A stretch of 64,000 nt of DNA, taken from Doryteuthis pealeii. Its lineage: Eukaryota; Mollusca; Cephalopoda; Myopsida; Loliginidae. The notes under the pieces are model-generated. The model ran no database searches and was not told where the DNA came from. It saw only the letters and a list, made by a program, of their open reading frames with translations. Position 1 is the stretch's first letter, and the number at the start of each line of letters is the position of its first letter. Shown in pieces: positions 11,225 through 22,605 of the stretch. A program made the position numbers and the translations under genes. The stretch is from the NCBI GenBank assembly GCA_023376005.1, contig CM042138.1, positions 89,951,991 through 90,015,990 on the forward strand. The letters run 5' to 3'.

Positions 11225-11430
11225 TAGTTGTGGGTGGTAATCCGTAATACCTTGGACAGGATCATAGTGGCTGAGCAGTCAATGACCTGGCTACTAAGTG
11301 ATCCCGTGACATGCAACACTCCACTTCTGTCCTTGGGCTAGACAGGCAGTCAGAGATGCTCGATCCGATCAATCTGCTGTTTATGCCACACCCTAGCTCC
11401 TACATGATTGTCCCGATCGTATTCTTCAAA
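11225..11430 (+). repeat. Body fragment of the ATGCCG-tail family
   Basis: CATGCAACACTCCACTTCTG and adjacent blocks are the reverse complement of 2090-2200 and 37320-37440. Separate from the tail copy at 10700. Confidence 0.5.
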
Positions 11431-12527
11431 TTGATCTTATTGTAAATTGATCTTAATGTATTTTTTAAAAATTGTCATCTTTTCGGAAACAAATTTCCAT
11501 ATCAAAGTTAGTGCCTAGTCTGCCTTACTATTTACCCATATCTTATAGCGCAGAATTGTTGGGCTCATACATTTTCCAAGAGTATTAGCATTATGGGAAA
11601 TTCAAGGCGGATAGATTTACTTACAATGTTGTTGAAAACCATCACCGTCGTTTCTTTTTTTTGTGGCAATGGAATAAGGATTCTTTTATTTGCACTTTTA
11701 GTTGTTTATTTCTTAAGTAATCTGACAACCATTTAGATAATCTTTAATAACAAACACGAGACCTTTTTCTGGGCTTATTTATTTTATCCCAAGTCAAGAT
11801 GCCTTGGAGAACAGAGACTCGCTTTGCTTCTGTTCTCTTCAAACGCTCAGCCCAGACTACCAACTCTTCACTCTCTCTTTCTCTCACTCTCTTCCGCCCT
11901 TCGTCTGATGGCATCCATCGACCAATCAGAGATCGACAGGTAGCTTTTCACTCGCCATCCCAAAATTCTCGTAACTTTTAAAAAATCCTTCTCGTTATTT
12001 TGCATTTACAATCTTACTACAAAATACACCATCGTTTTTTGATGGCAATGGTAAAAGGATTCTTTTATTTGCACTTTTAGTTGTTTATTTCTTAATCAGT
12101 CCGACAAGCATTTAGAAAACCAGAGGAATTTAAACATTCAAGTTAAAATTAGTTTTTTTTGTTAGACATGTTGGCATGTGAATGAATTTTTAATGCTTCA
12201 ACTTTTGTGAATGACAACAAATGACTTTAACATTTTCGGTGCACATTAAATGTTTTTTTTATTTCTCTATTAATGCATGTCCAATTAAAATTCCTTCTCA
12301 CACAACTTTTAATTCTATGCTAACTGCCATAAACATTTGCAACAAGTTGCAAGACAGGTTTATTAATGTCGTTGCATTATGTATTTATCTCACTGGGTTA
12401 GAAAATCATCGTCTCAAGTTCAATTCTGGGTCACGGTATAAAGAACACGAGAAATATTTGGCGCCTTCGACAAACAAAAGCTGTTAAGCTATTCAAATAA
12501 CTACAAGAAAAATAACCGATGCTTATT
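11431..12527. repeat. Non-coding stretch with an 85-bp direct repeat
   Basis: GGATTCTTTTATTTGCACTTTTAGTTG and its flanks occur at about 11650-11740 and 12035-12120. The 300 bp between them includes a CT-rich segment and an inverted-CCAAT-like ACCAATCAGAG. Could be short LTR-like ends of a small unknown element; no protein match. Confidence 0.45.
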
Positions 12528-13020
12528 AGTGTCCGGTTTATCTCAGTCGGTAGAGCATCTACCTCGAAACCACAATTTTTCGGGTGGTTATTTCCAAGTT
12601 GAGTATATGAGTATTACAGAGTGACCCAGAAAAAATAGAACCCAAATTATTTATTTATTTTCCCAATAAACTAAGCCTAAACCCCGACCCTAACCCTAAC
12701 CCTAAACCCTAACCCTTAACCCTTGTTGGACTTAAACTTAAAAAAAAACAGTTTTATTACAAAATGTGTGGGTTCTGTTTTTTCTGGGTCACCCTGTAAT
12801 ATTATGTTACTCAACTAAGGGGGGGGGTTAGGGTTAGGGTTAGGGTTAGGGTTTAGGGTTTAGGTTTAGGGTTAGGGTTAGGGTTGGGGTTTAGGGTTAG
12901 TTTAATGGGAAATAAATTAATTTGGGTTCTGTTTTTTTCTGGGTCACCCTGTAATATCATGTTACTCAACTAGGAAATAACCTTTCGGGTTAGGTACCGG
13001 CCCTCGACAAATTAACTACC
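12528..13020 (+). mobile_element. SINE-B copy split by a MITE
   Basis: The SINE head (TTTATCTCAGTCGGTAGAGC) stops at 12585 and resumes at 12983 with GTACCGGCCCTCG. The break coincides with an inserted element flanked by an 8-bp direct duplication TTTCGGGT (12578-12585 and 12983-12990). Confidence 0.65.
12586..12982. mobile_element. 397-bp MITE with telomere-like internal arrays and 8-bp TSD
   Basis: Long inverted ends start GGTTATTTCC and include TGAGTA..ATTACAG.GTGACCCAG and AACCCAAATTA on both sides. The interior carries about five CCCTAA-type units, a second copy of the right-hand end (12767-12815), then about ten TTAGGG-type units. An 8-bp target duplication is typical of hAT-type transposition; no transposase inside. 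Confidence 0.7.
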
Positions 13021-13224
13021 ACCCGTAATAGCAACGAAAATAAACTCCATACTCCCAACTGGAGCCTCACCATCAGATGCAGTTTAGTGTCATACTCAGG
13101 ACATCCCTTTGGGGATGGGGTCTTGCAGTCAGCGCACTCTAAGCCCGACTGACAGGCAGACAATATTTTAAATATAGATTTAAAAATTGGCGTTTCTAAC
13201 AGCCCTCGGTGACACCCTGTTTGA
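13021..13224. other. Unassigned repeat-like spacer
   Basis: Contains ACCACCCGTAATAGCAACGA and CAGATGCAGTTTAGTGTCAT, scraps shared with the ATGCCG-tail family in plus orientation. Confidence 0.4.
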
Positions 13225-13470
13225 AATTTTCGAGCTCAATTGATAGAGCATCCGCCTAGGAATCACATGATTCCGGATTCGATACCAGCCCTTGCTAACT
13301 CATGGTAACACAGCTTGGATCTGTACGGTAAAGTGGGGGAGCTGATGGTTAATGTGGCGCTTCACCTCAGATGCAAAAACAGTCTCCCTGGTTTGGCACT
13401 AGTGAAAGGGGTGTTGACTCCCTTGCTCCCTTGACTATAGGTCACTCCGCCTATTTTACTTTTTACACAT
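13225..13470 (+). mobile_element. SINE-B copy
   Basis: A-box CTCAATTGATAGAGC, B-box GGATTCGATACC, body GGTAAAGTGGGGGAGCTGAT. Ends near 13455 with TAGGTCACTCCGCC. Confidence 0.68.
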
Positions 13471-13994
13471 CATAAAAAGTATTGTCAAATCATCCAGTAA
13501 AAAGTAAATTTGTCACCCACCCACTTCAATTTTTCTGAATTTTTTTTCCGGTGTCAATTATGTTAACGTTAGGCAACCCCGAAATCTGAGCTTCTAATTC
13601 CAAAAATTGTCGGAATTATGTCGATTTTTAGCTCTCTAAATTTGATGCGGTTCGCAAAAAATAGCGACATTTTGTAACCTATTTTTATCTGTAAAATGAG
13701 TTCTAGAGCTTTCCTACTCCTAAAAATTGGTTATAAAAGCATTTTTGCCCAAGGAATCGAAAAATGCTATCAAAAAATCTTAAAGTCTACCAATTTTAAG
13801 TTATTGTTGATTTATGATTTTTTCATAGCAAGATCAATATCCCGATGTGGCACTGCATCTTTAACAACATTTTTTTCTTTTATTATTTCACATATATTGA
13901 ACATTATTTGTCGACACCTGGAAAAAAAATTCAGAAAAATTGAAGGGGGTGACATTGACATGGAATGACCCAATTGCTTTTTTAGAATGTCAAT
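13471..13994. other. AT-rich stretch, no gene assigned
   Basis: The ends are inverted copies: CACCCACCCACTTCAATTTTTCTGAATTTTTTTTCC region (13510-13550) pairs with AAATTCAGAAAAATTGAAGG (13928-13950). A foldback element of about 440 bp is possible. Frames at 13696-13968 and the opposite strand lack recognisable domains. Confidence 0.45.
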
Positions 13995-14275
13995 AGAAAG
14001 GTTTTTTGCTCTTGGTGTAACGGTTATCATCGTAGGAAATGGACACGGCCAACCGAGTTTAAATCCAAGACGTGGCTGCATTTTATATAACACTAGTATC
14101 ATTGGGAAAGGTATGATTCCAACTATTTTGCCTCCAGCTATGAATAAATAGCAGAGCAAACTGGAGTCTTTAACCTTGGTCAGGTAATCAGTTCGAGAGA
14201 AGGAAAATTCTGAATTAAAACTTCGTAAATCCCACTTAATCAATTGAACTCGTGTCACATCTTGCTCGTGTGGAG
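13995..14275 (+). mobile_element. SINE-A copy
   Basis: TTGGTGTAACGGTTATCATC head, TTGGGAAAGGTATGATTCCA body and CTCGTGTGGAGGGTTTGCTA end. A spurious minus-strand frame of 148 codons crosses it. Confidence 0.68.
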
Positions 14276-14308
14276 GGTTTGCTATATTTATATATGTATA
14301 TATAAATT

Positions 14309-14372
<64 letters not shown>

Positions 14373-14449
14373 CAGTTACCATTAAATCCTCCAAGCAAAT
14401 AAGTATACAATCTTATCTATTTCGGGATTTTTTCACTAAAACTTTAATC

Positions 14450-14517
<68 letters not shown>

Positions 14518-14594
14518 TTAAAGGTAAACTACTACATTGATGTTACTAGATTTTCCCAGAGAAATCATGGTATTTACTAAAAACTACTAAAATG
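14276..14594. repeat. (TA)n and (GA)n tracts
   Basis: (TA)n at 14312-14370 and 14452-14486, (GA)n at 14487-14511. No gene. Confidence 0.7.
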
Positions 14595-14750
14595 ATTGCA
14601 CAGACATACGTACATTCCCCCTCCACGCAGCTACAGGTAAATAGTTAAGTAAACTGAGCCCTTTAACCTTGGTTAGGCGACCCGTCTAGGAGAAGGGACA
14701 CTGAATTCAAACAAGCTTTAAAAATGACCTTGTGTGGCGGTGGGTGGTAA
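14595..14750 (+). mobile_element. SINE-A 3' fragment
   Basis: TAACCTTGGTTAGGCGACCC, AGGAGAAGGGACACTGAATT and GTGTGGCGGTGGGTGGTAAA correspond to the 3' half of the SINE. Confidence 0.6.
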
Positions 14751-14914
14751 ATACACACAAACACACACAAAAAGAATTGGTTAACAAGTTGAATTACCAG
14801 ACCATTGTTAAAGAGTTCGATTCTCATTGGGAACCCCGTGATTCCGGCCTTGCGTCCTAACTAAGTAGCTTACTAAATATCTACACAAAAAGCAAGAAAA
14901 TGATTTTAGTCCAT

Positions 14915-15270
14915 ATCTTATTATAACGGAAATTATGTATCTATCTGTCAGTAACCGAATCTACGTCACCGCCGACGTCACTATTCGTTTAGATATTTAC
15001 CTTATATTCTCAATTAAATAGTCATTATGTAATTGTAATTAACATCTCATCTATTACCGATGTCTTTATTAAAGTCTAACCCAAAACTACCCATGTTACT
15101 AACGAGTTTAGAATCCTGCAAAATGCGTGATATATCACGAAGAAATAAACGTTTCGGTAGTATAAGATGTATCGGCCAATGTACACCCAGGTTTTCCTCA
15201 GATCAAAAATTTCCCACATTATATATCAAAATAATTCTGGACTATCTTCTATTAATGATATAGTGCTCTT
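14915..15270 (+). mobile_element. Divergent Helitron-1 5' fragment
   Basis: Starts ATATCTTATTATAACGGAAA and follows the Helitron-1 order (TCTGTCAGTAACCGAATC), then diverges. Lacks the 3' hairpin. Confidence 0.45.
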
Positions 15271-15494
15271 TTTTGTTGTTGCTTACTTTACATTTTCTAA
15301 AGAAATATCCAAATAGCCAAATAATGCCAGGGAAATGATAGGAAGCAATCTTCCGATCGTTATTATCTTCCAATACTAGGTAAATGAAACCGTCTAAATC
15401 GTCCAAGATGAAATGCAAAAATGTAAATCCTTATTACCTGGTGTTGCTTACCCGCAATTATTCTTATTTCTTATGAATGTCATCCCCACAGCCA

Positions 15495-16172
15495 AATAAT
15501 GGACCATTTCGTTTTTATTATAAAGACAGAAAGAGAACAAAGGATATGCTATTCAAAAATATAACAAGAAAGAAAGAGAGGGTGAGCGCACTGAAGTAAT
15601 AACGCTAATCTGTTTCAATCGAACACAATGAAAGATGAAAAGAAGGAAAGAAAGACAAAAAGAGTGACAGAGAGTTAAATCAAGATTATTATACTTTTTA
15701 CATATTGAACAATTTTGCAATATCCCTTAAGTAAGCTTATCAAATGTTGTAATAATTAAATTATCATATTGTGGTATATCCACAGGTTCTGCTATAAAGA
15801 TAGTTAAATCAAGATTATTATACTTTTTACATACTGATCAATTGCAATAGTTCTTAAACATATCAAATGTTGTAATAATTAAATTATCATACTGTGGTAT
15901 ATCCACAGGTTCTGCTAGTAAAGAGTGTTAAATCAAGATTATTATACTTTTTACATATTGAACAATTGCAACAGCTCTTAATCAAACATATCAAATGTTG
16001 TAATAATTAAATTATCATACTGTGGTATATCCACAGGTTTTGCTAGTAAAGATAGTTAAATCAAGATTATTATACATTTTACATATTGAACAATCTAGCA
16101 ATATCTCTTAAGTAAGCTTATCAAATGTAATAATCAAATTATCATACTGTGTATATCCACAGGTCCTGCTAG
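15495..16172 (+). mobile_element. Helitron-2 copy with four tandem 3' ends
   Basis: 5' block AATGGACCATTTCGTTTTTA; then the terminal segment of about 120 bp (GTTAAATCAAGATTATTATA ... CTGTGGTATATCCACAG ... CTGCTAGT) four times in a row, ending near 15795, 15918, 16046 and 16172. Three of four end in CTAG followed by T, each after a perfect CTGTGGTATATCCACAG hairpin. This is the 3' terminus layout of Helitrons. Confidence 0.72.
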
Positions 16173-17023
16173 TACTAAATAATAAATAAGAAGCCAACAA
16201 TTAAATCGACTAAATTTTGTTAATTATTTGATATTAAGAATAACCAGCAAACATTTCAAATCAACCAACTCATTCTTTACAACTAAAAAGATTTTTTCAA
16301 ATTTACCACAAATCAAATTATAGAAGTAAAAAATGAAATTTATTTATTGGATTGCCAAAAACAATTTTATAGGAATGTCAGAATAACAATTTTATTTTCG
16401 ACTAAATAACAATCGACACATAATCAAATCTATGGATTACAGCAAATGGAAACTTGTAAAACAGCATGTTCGCTGAAACGGTCATGACTTAACAGAAATA
16501 TAAAACTCACCATCATAAAAATAATTGAAAAAGTTACAAACACAAAATCAGTAAATGAAAAAACAAACAAACAAACAAACAACAACAAAAAACACAAATT
16601 GATAAAATGTCTCAAGACACATGTTGGATTTAAAAAGAAACTTAACTAACTTGGCTTGTAATACAATTTTGAGCGTCACAAATAAATCAGCAAGTGGTCA
16701 TCCACATCTAATTTGAACCCCCCGCCAAACTTAATGAAGAACTCATTAGGCAGGAGTTTTTTTTTTGCCACAGACTTATATAAAAACAAATCAATTTGAT
16801 AATTGAAGCAAAAAAATGGTTTTCATTCAAACAAGTCGACATACCATGTCATTTTCGTCGCTTCACTTTGAAAAGTTTTTAAAACAATTTCTAAAACATT
16901 TTTTATCTAATGAATTTTCCTGACAATAACCTAAGATCAAAACTAGTTGAAAACAATAAAAAGATAAACAACTATAAATAGGAATAATAATATTCCTATT
17001 TGACTTATAACTATTGTTCGCCA

Positions 17024-17099
<76 letters not shown>

Positions 17100-17256
17100 A
17101 GTATAGGAGTAAATAGGAAATAATTCTGATTATGTAGAAAAACAAAAATAAATTAATCTTTTTGCAATACTTCTTGTTTTTCTATTTTCTGCACACACAC
17201 ACACACACGCGCGCACGCGCGCACACGCACACACACACACACACAAACACAATACG

Positions 17257-17296
<40 letters not shown>

Positions 17297-17309
17297 CGGG
17301 TGTGTTATT
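16173..17309. other. AT-rich non-coding stretch with microsatellites
   Basis: (CAAA)n at 16562-16590, (TA)n(TG)n at 17030-17098, (CA/CG)n at 17190-17245 and (TA)n at 17255-17283. No gene supported. Confidence 0.6.
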
Positions 17310-17350
17310 AAATAACCCACCGAAGTTGATATGCCGTAAAACACCCCCCT
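17310..17350 (+). repeat. ATGCCG-tail retroposon end
   Basis: TTAAATAACCCACCGAAG followed by TTGATATGCCGTAAAACACC: only the 3' tail of the family. Confidence 0.5.
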
Positions 17351-17464
17351 CTTAAAAATAAAAACATTAATTTATTTTAAAGGATTTCTTGAACTTATAA
17401 AACAGTGTAATGAACATACACACTTTCTGATAAGATAAAGCAAAAGTTCTTCCAAGCAGTAGCC

Positions 17465-17565
17465 ATGTTAGTGCTACTGTATGATTGCACCACTTGTACT
17501 TTAATGAAAACTACACAAGAATACTGCATACTGTCTTGAACAAATCCTGGAAGCAGCACTCCCTC
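17465..17565 (+). pseudogene. LINE reverse transcriptase C-terminal scrap
   Basis: The plus strand reads VLLYDCTTCTLMK and then, after frame slips, the region matching ILNKSWKQH of the copy at 45225-45375. A widespread LINE C-terminal segment; degenerate here. Confidence 0.45.
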
Positions 17566-18196
17566 CCCAAAAGCCTGTAAAGCCTCTTATCACACAAACC
17601 ATCCAACTCAAGGTTAGTTGTGCATTCCGAATGTAAACATCTGGTTTTGCAAACGTTGCCGACATCTTTCGGCTTTGAAATGAGAGACAAAAGAAAAGAG
17701 TCCACCATCTTCATCAGCCAACGCCTAGAGTAAAATACTTCACCCATCAATTGTGTGAATGACCCCACCATGCTGGATACAGTCCAATAATTCACTTATT
17801 CGGTCGGTGTCACGTAATTTAATTCAGTCTGGTGATAAATTAGATGAAGAAATAGAAAACAGATCAGCAAAGACGGCAACAATATGAGTCTGTAAGCAAT
17901 AAGAACATAAAAAAGGACACAAAAATTGAGTTACTTATAAATTAAAAATTGCTGATTCACTCTTTCTTTACAAATGATGTTCAAAATTCATAAAATGTAA
18001 AGACTGATATCGTCAAGTTTGCTTATGATGTTTGCCGCCCTGTCGGCTGGGGCTATAAAATATGTAGACTGCACCTCTATATATGTATATGTGTATATAT
18101 GCATATATATATAGAGAGAGGAAATGTTCTGTGGTGGGGTTATAGGATTGTGAGGGACGACAGTGATCTGTAAAGATTATGCTAAATATATATATA
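17566..18196. other. Unassigned spacer
   Basis: No recognised gene. Minus-strand frames at 17511-17795 and 18013-18213 have no domain and overlap repeat DNA. TTGCCGCCCTGTCGGCTGGGG at 18031 is an isolated GC-rich patch. Confidence 0.4.
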
Positions 18197-18835
18197 CTAG
18201 CATATATATGCACCCTCCGGGTGCAAGTATTTAAGTTTTAATGTAATAAAATATTGTATTAAATTAGAAAGGCTAATGAAACTAAATAAGAATACAGATA
18301 AAAAGATTTGAAACAGAGGGAGTATAATAAAAGATTTGAAACAGAGGAGTATAATAAAAATGGAACACTGAAACTTACTCTTCCATCACTCTCGTTTTCA
18401 TTGTTTTTTTTAATTTAAGTATTTAGTTAAAAGAGGAAGTAAAGAATAAATGCAGTTATTTTTATTTGTTAATGGATTTCATTTAAGATTCATTGAAGAG
18501 ATTTTTGCTTATATTCATTAAAATAAAACCAAACAATTAGAAATCAATAATACTAAGCACATATTATTAAATTCGATTTTTTAATATTAATATGCAAATT
18601 AGCCTTCCCGTTCACACTGTAAACCGCTATTCTTTGTATATATAAATACAATTGCATGTTATTTGTATGTAGATATGGACAACACTAATAAAAAGGTGAA
18701 GCAATTTTATTAATAATTGAGATTTAAATATAAATAAAATCACGGAGAATGTGATGTAAATAACGAAGGGAATTGTGACTTGAGTAGTAATATAGTTTCG
18801 GTTACAGACAGAAAAACACACAATCTATAATAAGA
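18197..18835 (-). mobile_element. Helitron-1 copy (non-autonomous, 639 bp)
   Basis: In minus orientation it begins TCTTATTATA after an A, and ends with the hairpin GCACCCGGAGGGTGC, nine to ten bases, then CTAG before T. Ends and interior match copies at 34508, 42939 and 60159. The frame around GTAACCGAAACTATATTACT is shared but no Rep/helicase is encoded. Confidence 0.78.
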
Positions 18836-19415
<580 letters not shown>

Positions 19416-19577
19416 ATGTATATGGATATATGTGTACATGTATATGTGTATATATGTGTATATTTATATGTATGTGTGAATACATGTATATATGTGTATA
19501 TGATTGATTGATTTACTCTAAATATTAAACTTACTTACATCCACTGAAGAATTTCTCTTATATATATCATATGTAAG

Positions 19578-19822
19578 TAAAGTCGACGGGACAGCCTAAA
19601 GTCGGTATCAGCCGGTCAGCGAGGGAGTATATCCCCTTTTCAATAGCGCTAGACCAAGGAGATTGTTTTAGCATCTGAGGTGGAGCGCCACACCTACCAT
19701 CAGCTCCTTACTTTACCGCAAAGATCCCTGTGCTACTCATACGATGTTGGCGAGGACCGGTATCGAACTAAGAACCTTGTGGTTTCTAGCCGAACGCCCT
19801 ACCGACAGAGCTAACCCGGAAA
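19578..19822 (-). mobile_element. SINE-B copy, nearly full
   Basis: Reverse complement reads CCGGGTTAGCTCTGTCGGTA, GGTTCTTAGTTCGATACCGG and the common body to GTCCCGTCGAC. Both promoter boxes are present. Confidence 0.72.
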
Positions 19823-19849
19823 AAATTGAAAAACACAAATTTATAAACG

Positions 19850-19925
19850 AGTAATGTTTATTTCACCTACGCTGCAGAGTTTCGATCTGTTTCAATAGAT
19901 CTTCATCAACGTTTATCCTTATTTA
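19850..19925 (-). repeat. Retroelement end with foldable core
   Basis: On the minus strand: GTTGATGAAGATCTATTGAA, CAGATCGAAACTCTGCAGCG, then GTGAAATAAAC. GATCT and AGATC can pair, placing GATGA before and GAAAC after a stem. Resembles the ends of Penelope-like elements. Confidence 0.35.
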
Positions 19926-19929
19926 TGAT

Positions 19930-20345
19930 TTATGTACGTAGCTGTAGTTAGAATATTTTGAATAAGGTCCGTTAGATTAAAAATAAAGGGGTTTCAGTGG
20001 AAAGTTACTATGGCCGATGATTGACAACCGGTGACATTCCGCTGACCTTTTAGTTTAGTTAGTCAGAAGCGACCCGATTTCTGAGGAGTGCGCACGCTAT
20101 TGTCGCCGCTCTGAGTCGGCATCTCCCCCGCGACGGAATCATGGACAGGGTTCTGGAAATAAAGCTTTATAAAGAAAACAGCAAATTCTTGTTTGTTAAT
20201 TGAATAGTAAAACAAGAGAAGATAGCCCGAAGAAATCAACAAAGAAGATCAACCCACAGCAGAAGCCCTGAAGAGAAGTCAGCCCCAAAATGGCTGACGA
20301 GTTAAAACCAGTAGAAGCTGTAAGCAGCGAATCAACAATGTAAAA
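19930..20345 (+). pseudogene. Possible LTR-retrotransposon 5' fragment with gag start
   Basis: A GC-richer block holds GGAAATAAAGCTTTATAAAG (poly(A)-signal-like, as in an LTR R region), a purine-rich leader, then ATG at about 20291 encoding MADELKPVEAVSSESTM and a stop. This order fits LTR, leader and truncated gag. No matching second LTR in the window. Confidence 0.3.
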
Positions 20346-20442
20346 AGTAAGAACCATCATTTATCATCTCATCCCATTTCTACTAATCTATCTGTTTGTC
20401 TATCTTTCTCTCTCTCTCTCTCTCTATTATATACTCGACGTA

Positions 20443-20720
20443 TGGAAGCGCGTAGTGTAATGGTTAAAGTAACGAGAAATGGACTCGTCTCCCCGAGTTC
20501 AAATCCTGGATATGTTAATTGCATTTCACATAGCGCTAATACCCTTGGGAAATGTATGAAGCCTACTCTCCCTCCAGCTAAGGATAAATAGTAGGGCAGA
20601 CTGGGCTCTTTAACTTTGGTTAGGCAACCGTTCTCGGAGAAGGAAAACTCTGAATTCAAACCCGTTGAACTCCGCTTAAGAAATTGACCTTGTGTCACAT
20701 CCTGCTGGTGTGGAGGGGTT

Positions 20721-20730
<10 letters not shown>
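20443..20730 (+). mobile_element. SINE-A copy, full length
   Basis: GCGTAGTGTAATGGTTAAAG head, CGAGTTCAAATCCTGG B-box, body TACCCTTGGGAAATGTATGA and end GTGTGGAGGGGTTGGTAAAT followed by (TA)n. Confidence 0.75.
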
Positions 20731-20772
<42 letters not shown>

Positions 20773-20849
20773 GACGTATTATGTGGGTATACATGAGTAT
20801 ACAACACTGGGTATGACATTAAACTGCATCAGATGGTTAGGCTCCAGTT

Positions 20850-21030
20850 TTGATGGGAGAGTCCTTTTGGCTTAGCAGCTAACGTGATGGACTGCGATAT
20901 CGTAGAAAACAAGTTCGAACTCCAGTCGATCTTTTAGGTTCGCTTTCGGATTAATACCTTTAGGAAAGGTATGAACCTCCGTTCATCCAACTATGGGTTA
21001 AATAGTACCACTACGGTTCTTCTAGAAGGA
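20850..21030 (+). mobile_element. SINE-C copy
   Basis: GGCTTAGCAGCTAACGTGAT head, AAGTTCGAACTCCAGTCG B-box-like, body CTTTAGGAAAGGTATGAACC and AGTACCACTACGGTTCTTCT. Shares its plan with 35485-35680 and differs from SINE-A and SINE-B. Confidence 0.6.
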
Positions 21031-21039
21031 TAGCCTTAG

Positions 21040-21184
21040 TATTAAATAAACCACGAAGGTTGATATGCCATTAATCAAAGGAATTAAATCAAACCAATTC
21101 TTAATATATTCAAATACTTATTCATAATCTACATTTCTGTTGAGTTCGTTTCATTTAGTATCTTTTATTTATTAAGAAGTTAAA
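21040..21184 (+). repeat. ATGCCG-tail retroposon end and spacer
   Basis: TTAAATAAACCACGAAGG followed by TTGATATGCCATTAATC; then unassigned AT-rich DNA. Confidence 0.45.
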
Positions 21185-21500
21185 ACATAGAAACTTTTAT
21201 CAAACTGACTCTATTCGGCATTAAATGAATCGAAAAGATTTGTATTATCTGCGTTATTCGGACTATTGTCCCCATCTTTATTGTTATTTGTACAACGTTT
21301 CGACCGATATGCCCCCCGGCCTTCTTCAGGTATTTCTTGTCGGACTCGGGAACCTTCTCGGACTCGGGAACCTTCTTTTCGAACTTGGGAACTTTCTTGT
21401 CGTAATCGGGAGCCATCACAGAACGGCCGAAACGTTGTACAAATAACAATGAAGATGGGGACAATAGATAATAATAATCTTCAAGCCTCATCTCAAACAT
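21185..21500 (-). repeat. Minisatellite-bearing repeat, minus copy
   Basis: Reverse of 2870-3110. Units around TTCCCGAGTCCGA encode a pseudo-peptide VPESEKVPESDKK, followed by GGGCATATCGGTCGAAACGT and CAATAAAGATGGGGA. The same ACAATAAAGATGGGGAC motif appears at both ends in opposite orientation (near 21270 and 21445). Confidence 0.55.
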
Positions 21501-22069
21501 TCAGAGAAATAGTATCGAAAAGATTTCTTGTGCAGTAAAACAAAATAAACAACCAACCAAATTGGTACTGGATATCTGGGGAGTGTTCATTGCCATTACT
21601 TCCAGGTCCACTCTGAATTGGTGAAACTGTTAAGTCCAATCTATGGATCAAATGGTACAAAGAATTAATATTTGGCTGAGTCTAAAGTCTTGCAATATTT
21701 TGGTAACATGTGGCACAATTTGGCAACTCCGGATGCTTTTGCCACTGAGGTCATTGGCAGTTGCGGAAATCGGCTGATACTCTCCAAGTACTCCCCACCA
21801 GATTATTTAATTTAGGGTCTCCGTACCTTCAAATATTATCGTTAAGATGAATTTCTCTGTTCACGAAATAAGCGATTATTTCACGAAACTTTAGCAGGTG
21901 ACTATCAAGGGAGATTCACATGCAAAAAGAGATTTCGATGAAAAGGTAGCGATACTGACTTCATAATTGTTCTTCAAATTGGCACTGTCTAAAATTCTAT
22001 GTGTTGACAGAAAGACATTGGAGGAGTGGGGTAACAGATGGGGAAGGTCGGAAAGCACATATATTATTG
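21501..22069. other. Unassigned spacer
   Basis: Contains scraps of the ATGCCG-tail family (CCAGGTCCACTCTGAATTGG near 21600). No gene seen. Confidence 0.4.
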
Positions 22070-22133
22070 ATCAGTCTTTGTTTCTTTTTCTTTCCTCTTT
22101 CATAAATATAATGTAACACACGCCAAACAATAG

Positions 22134-22166
<33 letters not shown>

Positions 22167-22271
22167 ACACACACACCACACACACATACACGTTTTCATT
22201 CAAAATCTACACTTTTAGACCTAAATTAAAAAAAGACTTAAATCTTCAGTCTCAGTACTTTTTGAACGCAG

Positions 22272-22321
<50 letters not shown>

Positions 22322-22605
22322 GATCTTGTTCCTTAATATTCCGACGTTATCATCCTGCAACAACGGAAGATAAAGAGAGAGAGAGAGGTTTAACACACGG
22401 AAGCGATAACGCTAATCTGTTTCAATCGAACATAATGAAAATATGAAAAGAAGGAAAGAAAGAAAAAAAAGAGTAAGAGAAAGTTAAATCAATATTATCA
22501 TACTTTTTGCATATTGAACTATTTGCCATAGCTCTTAAGTAAACATATAAAACGTTGTAATAACTAAATTATCATACTGTGGAATATCCCCAGGTCCTGC
22601 TAGTA
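22070..22605 (+). mobile_element. Helitron-2 copy with microsatellites
   Basis: ACACACGCCAAACAATAGCC and (CA)n at 22133-22165, (TA)n at 22276-22319, TTTCAATCGAACATAATGAA, then ATCATACTGTGGAATATCCC and CAGGTCCTGCTAGT. The end is CTAG followed by T with a slightly mutated hairpin. Confidence 0.6.

Noticed and set aside
13812..14258. 148-codon minus frame
   Set aside because: It crosses a SINE-A copy and AT-rich repeat DNA; the peptide is the reverse translation of the SINE (GFELGWPCPFP), also found in other SINE copies.
15676..16172. Regular repeats as a possible CRISPR-like array
   Set aside because: Units are contiguous Helitron ends without variable spacers, in a eukaryotic context.
20369..20794. 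141-codon minus frame
   Set aside because: Antisense of a SINE-A copy plus a (TA)n tract.
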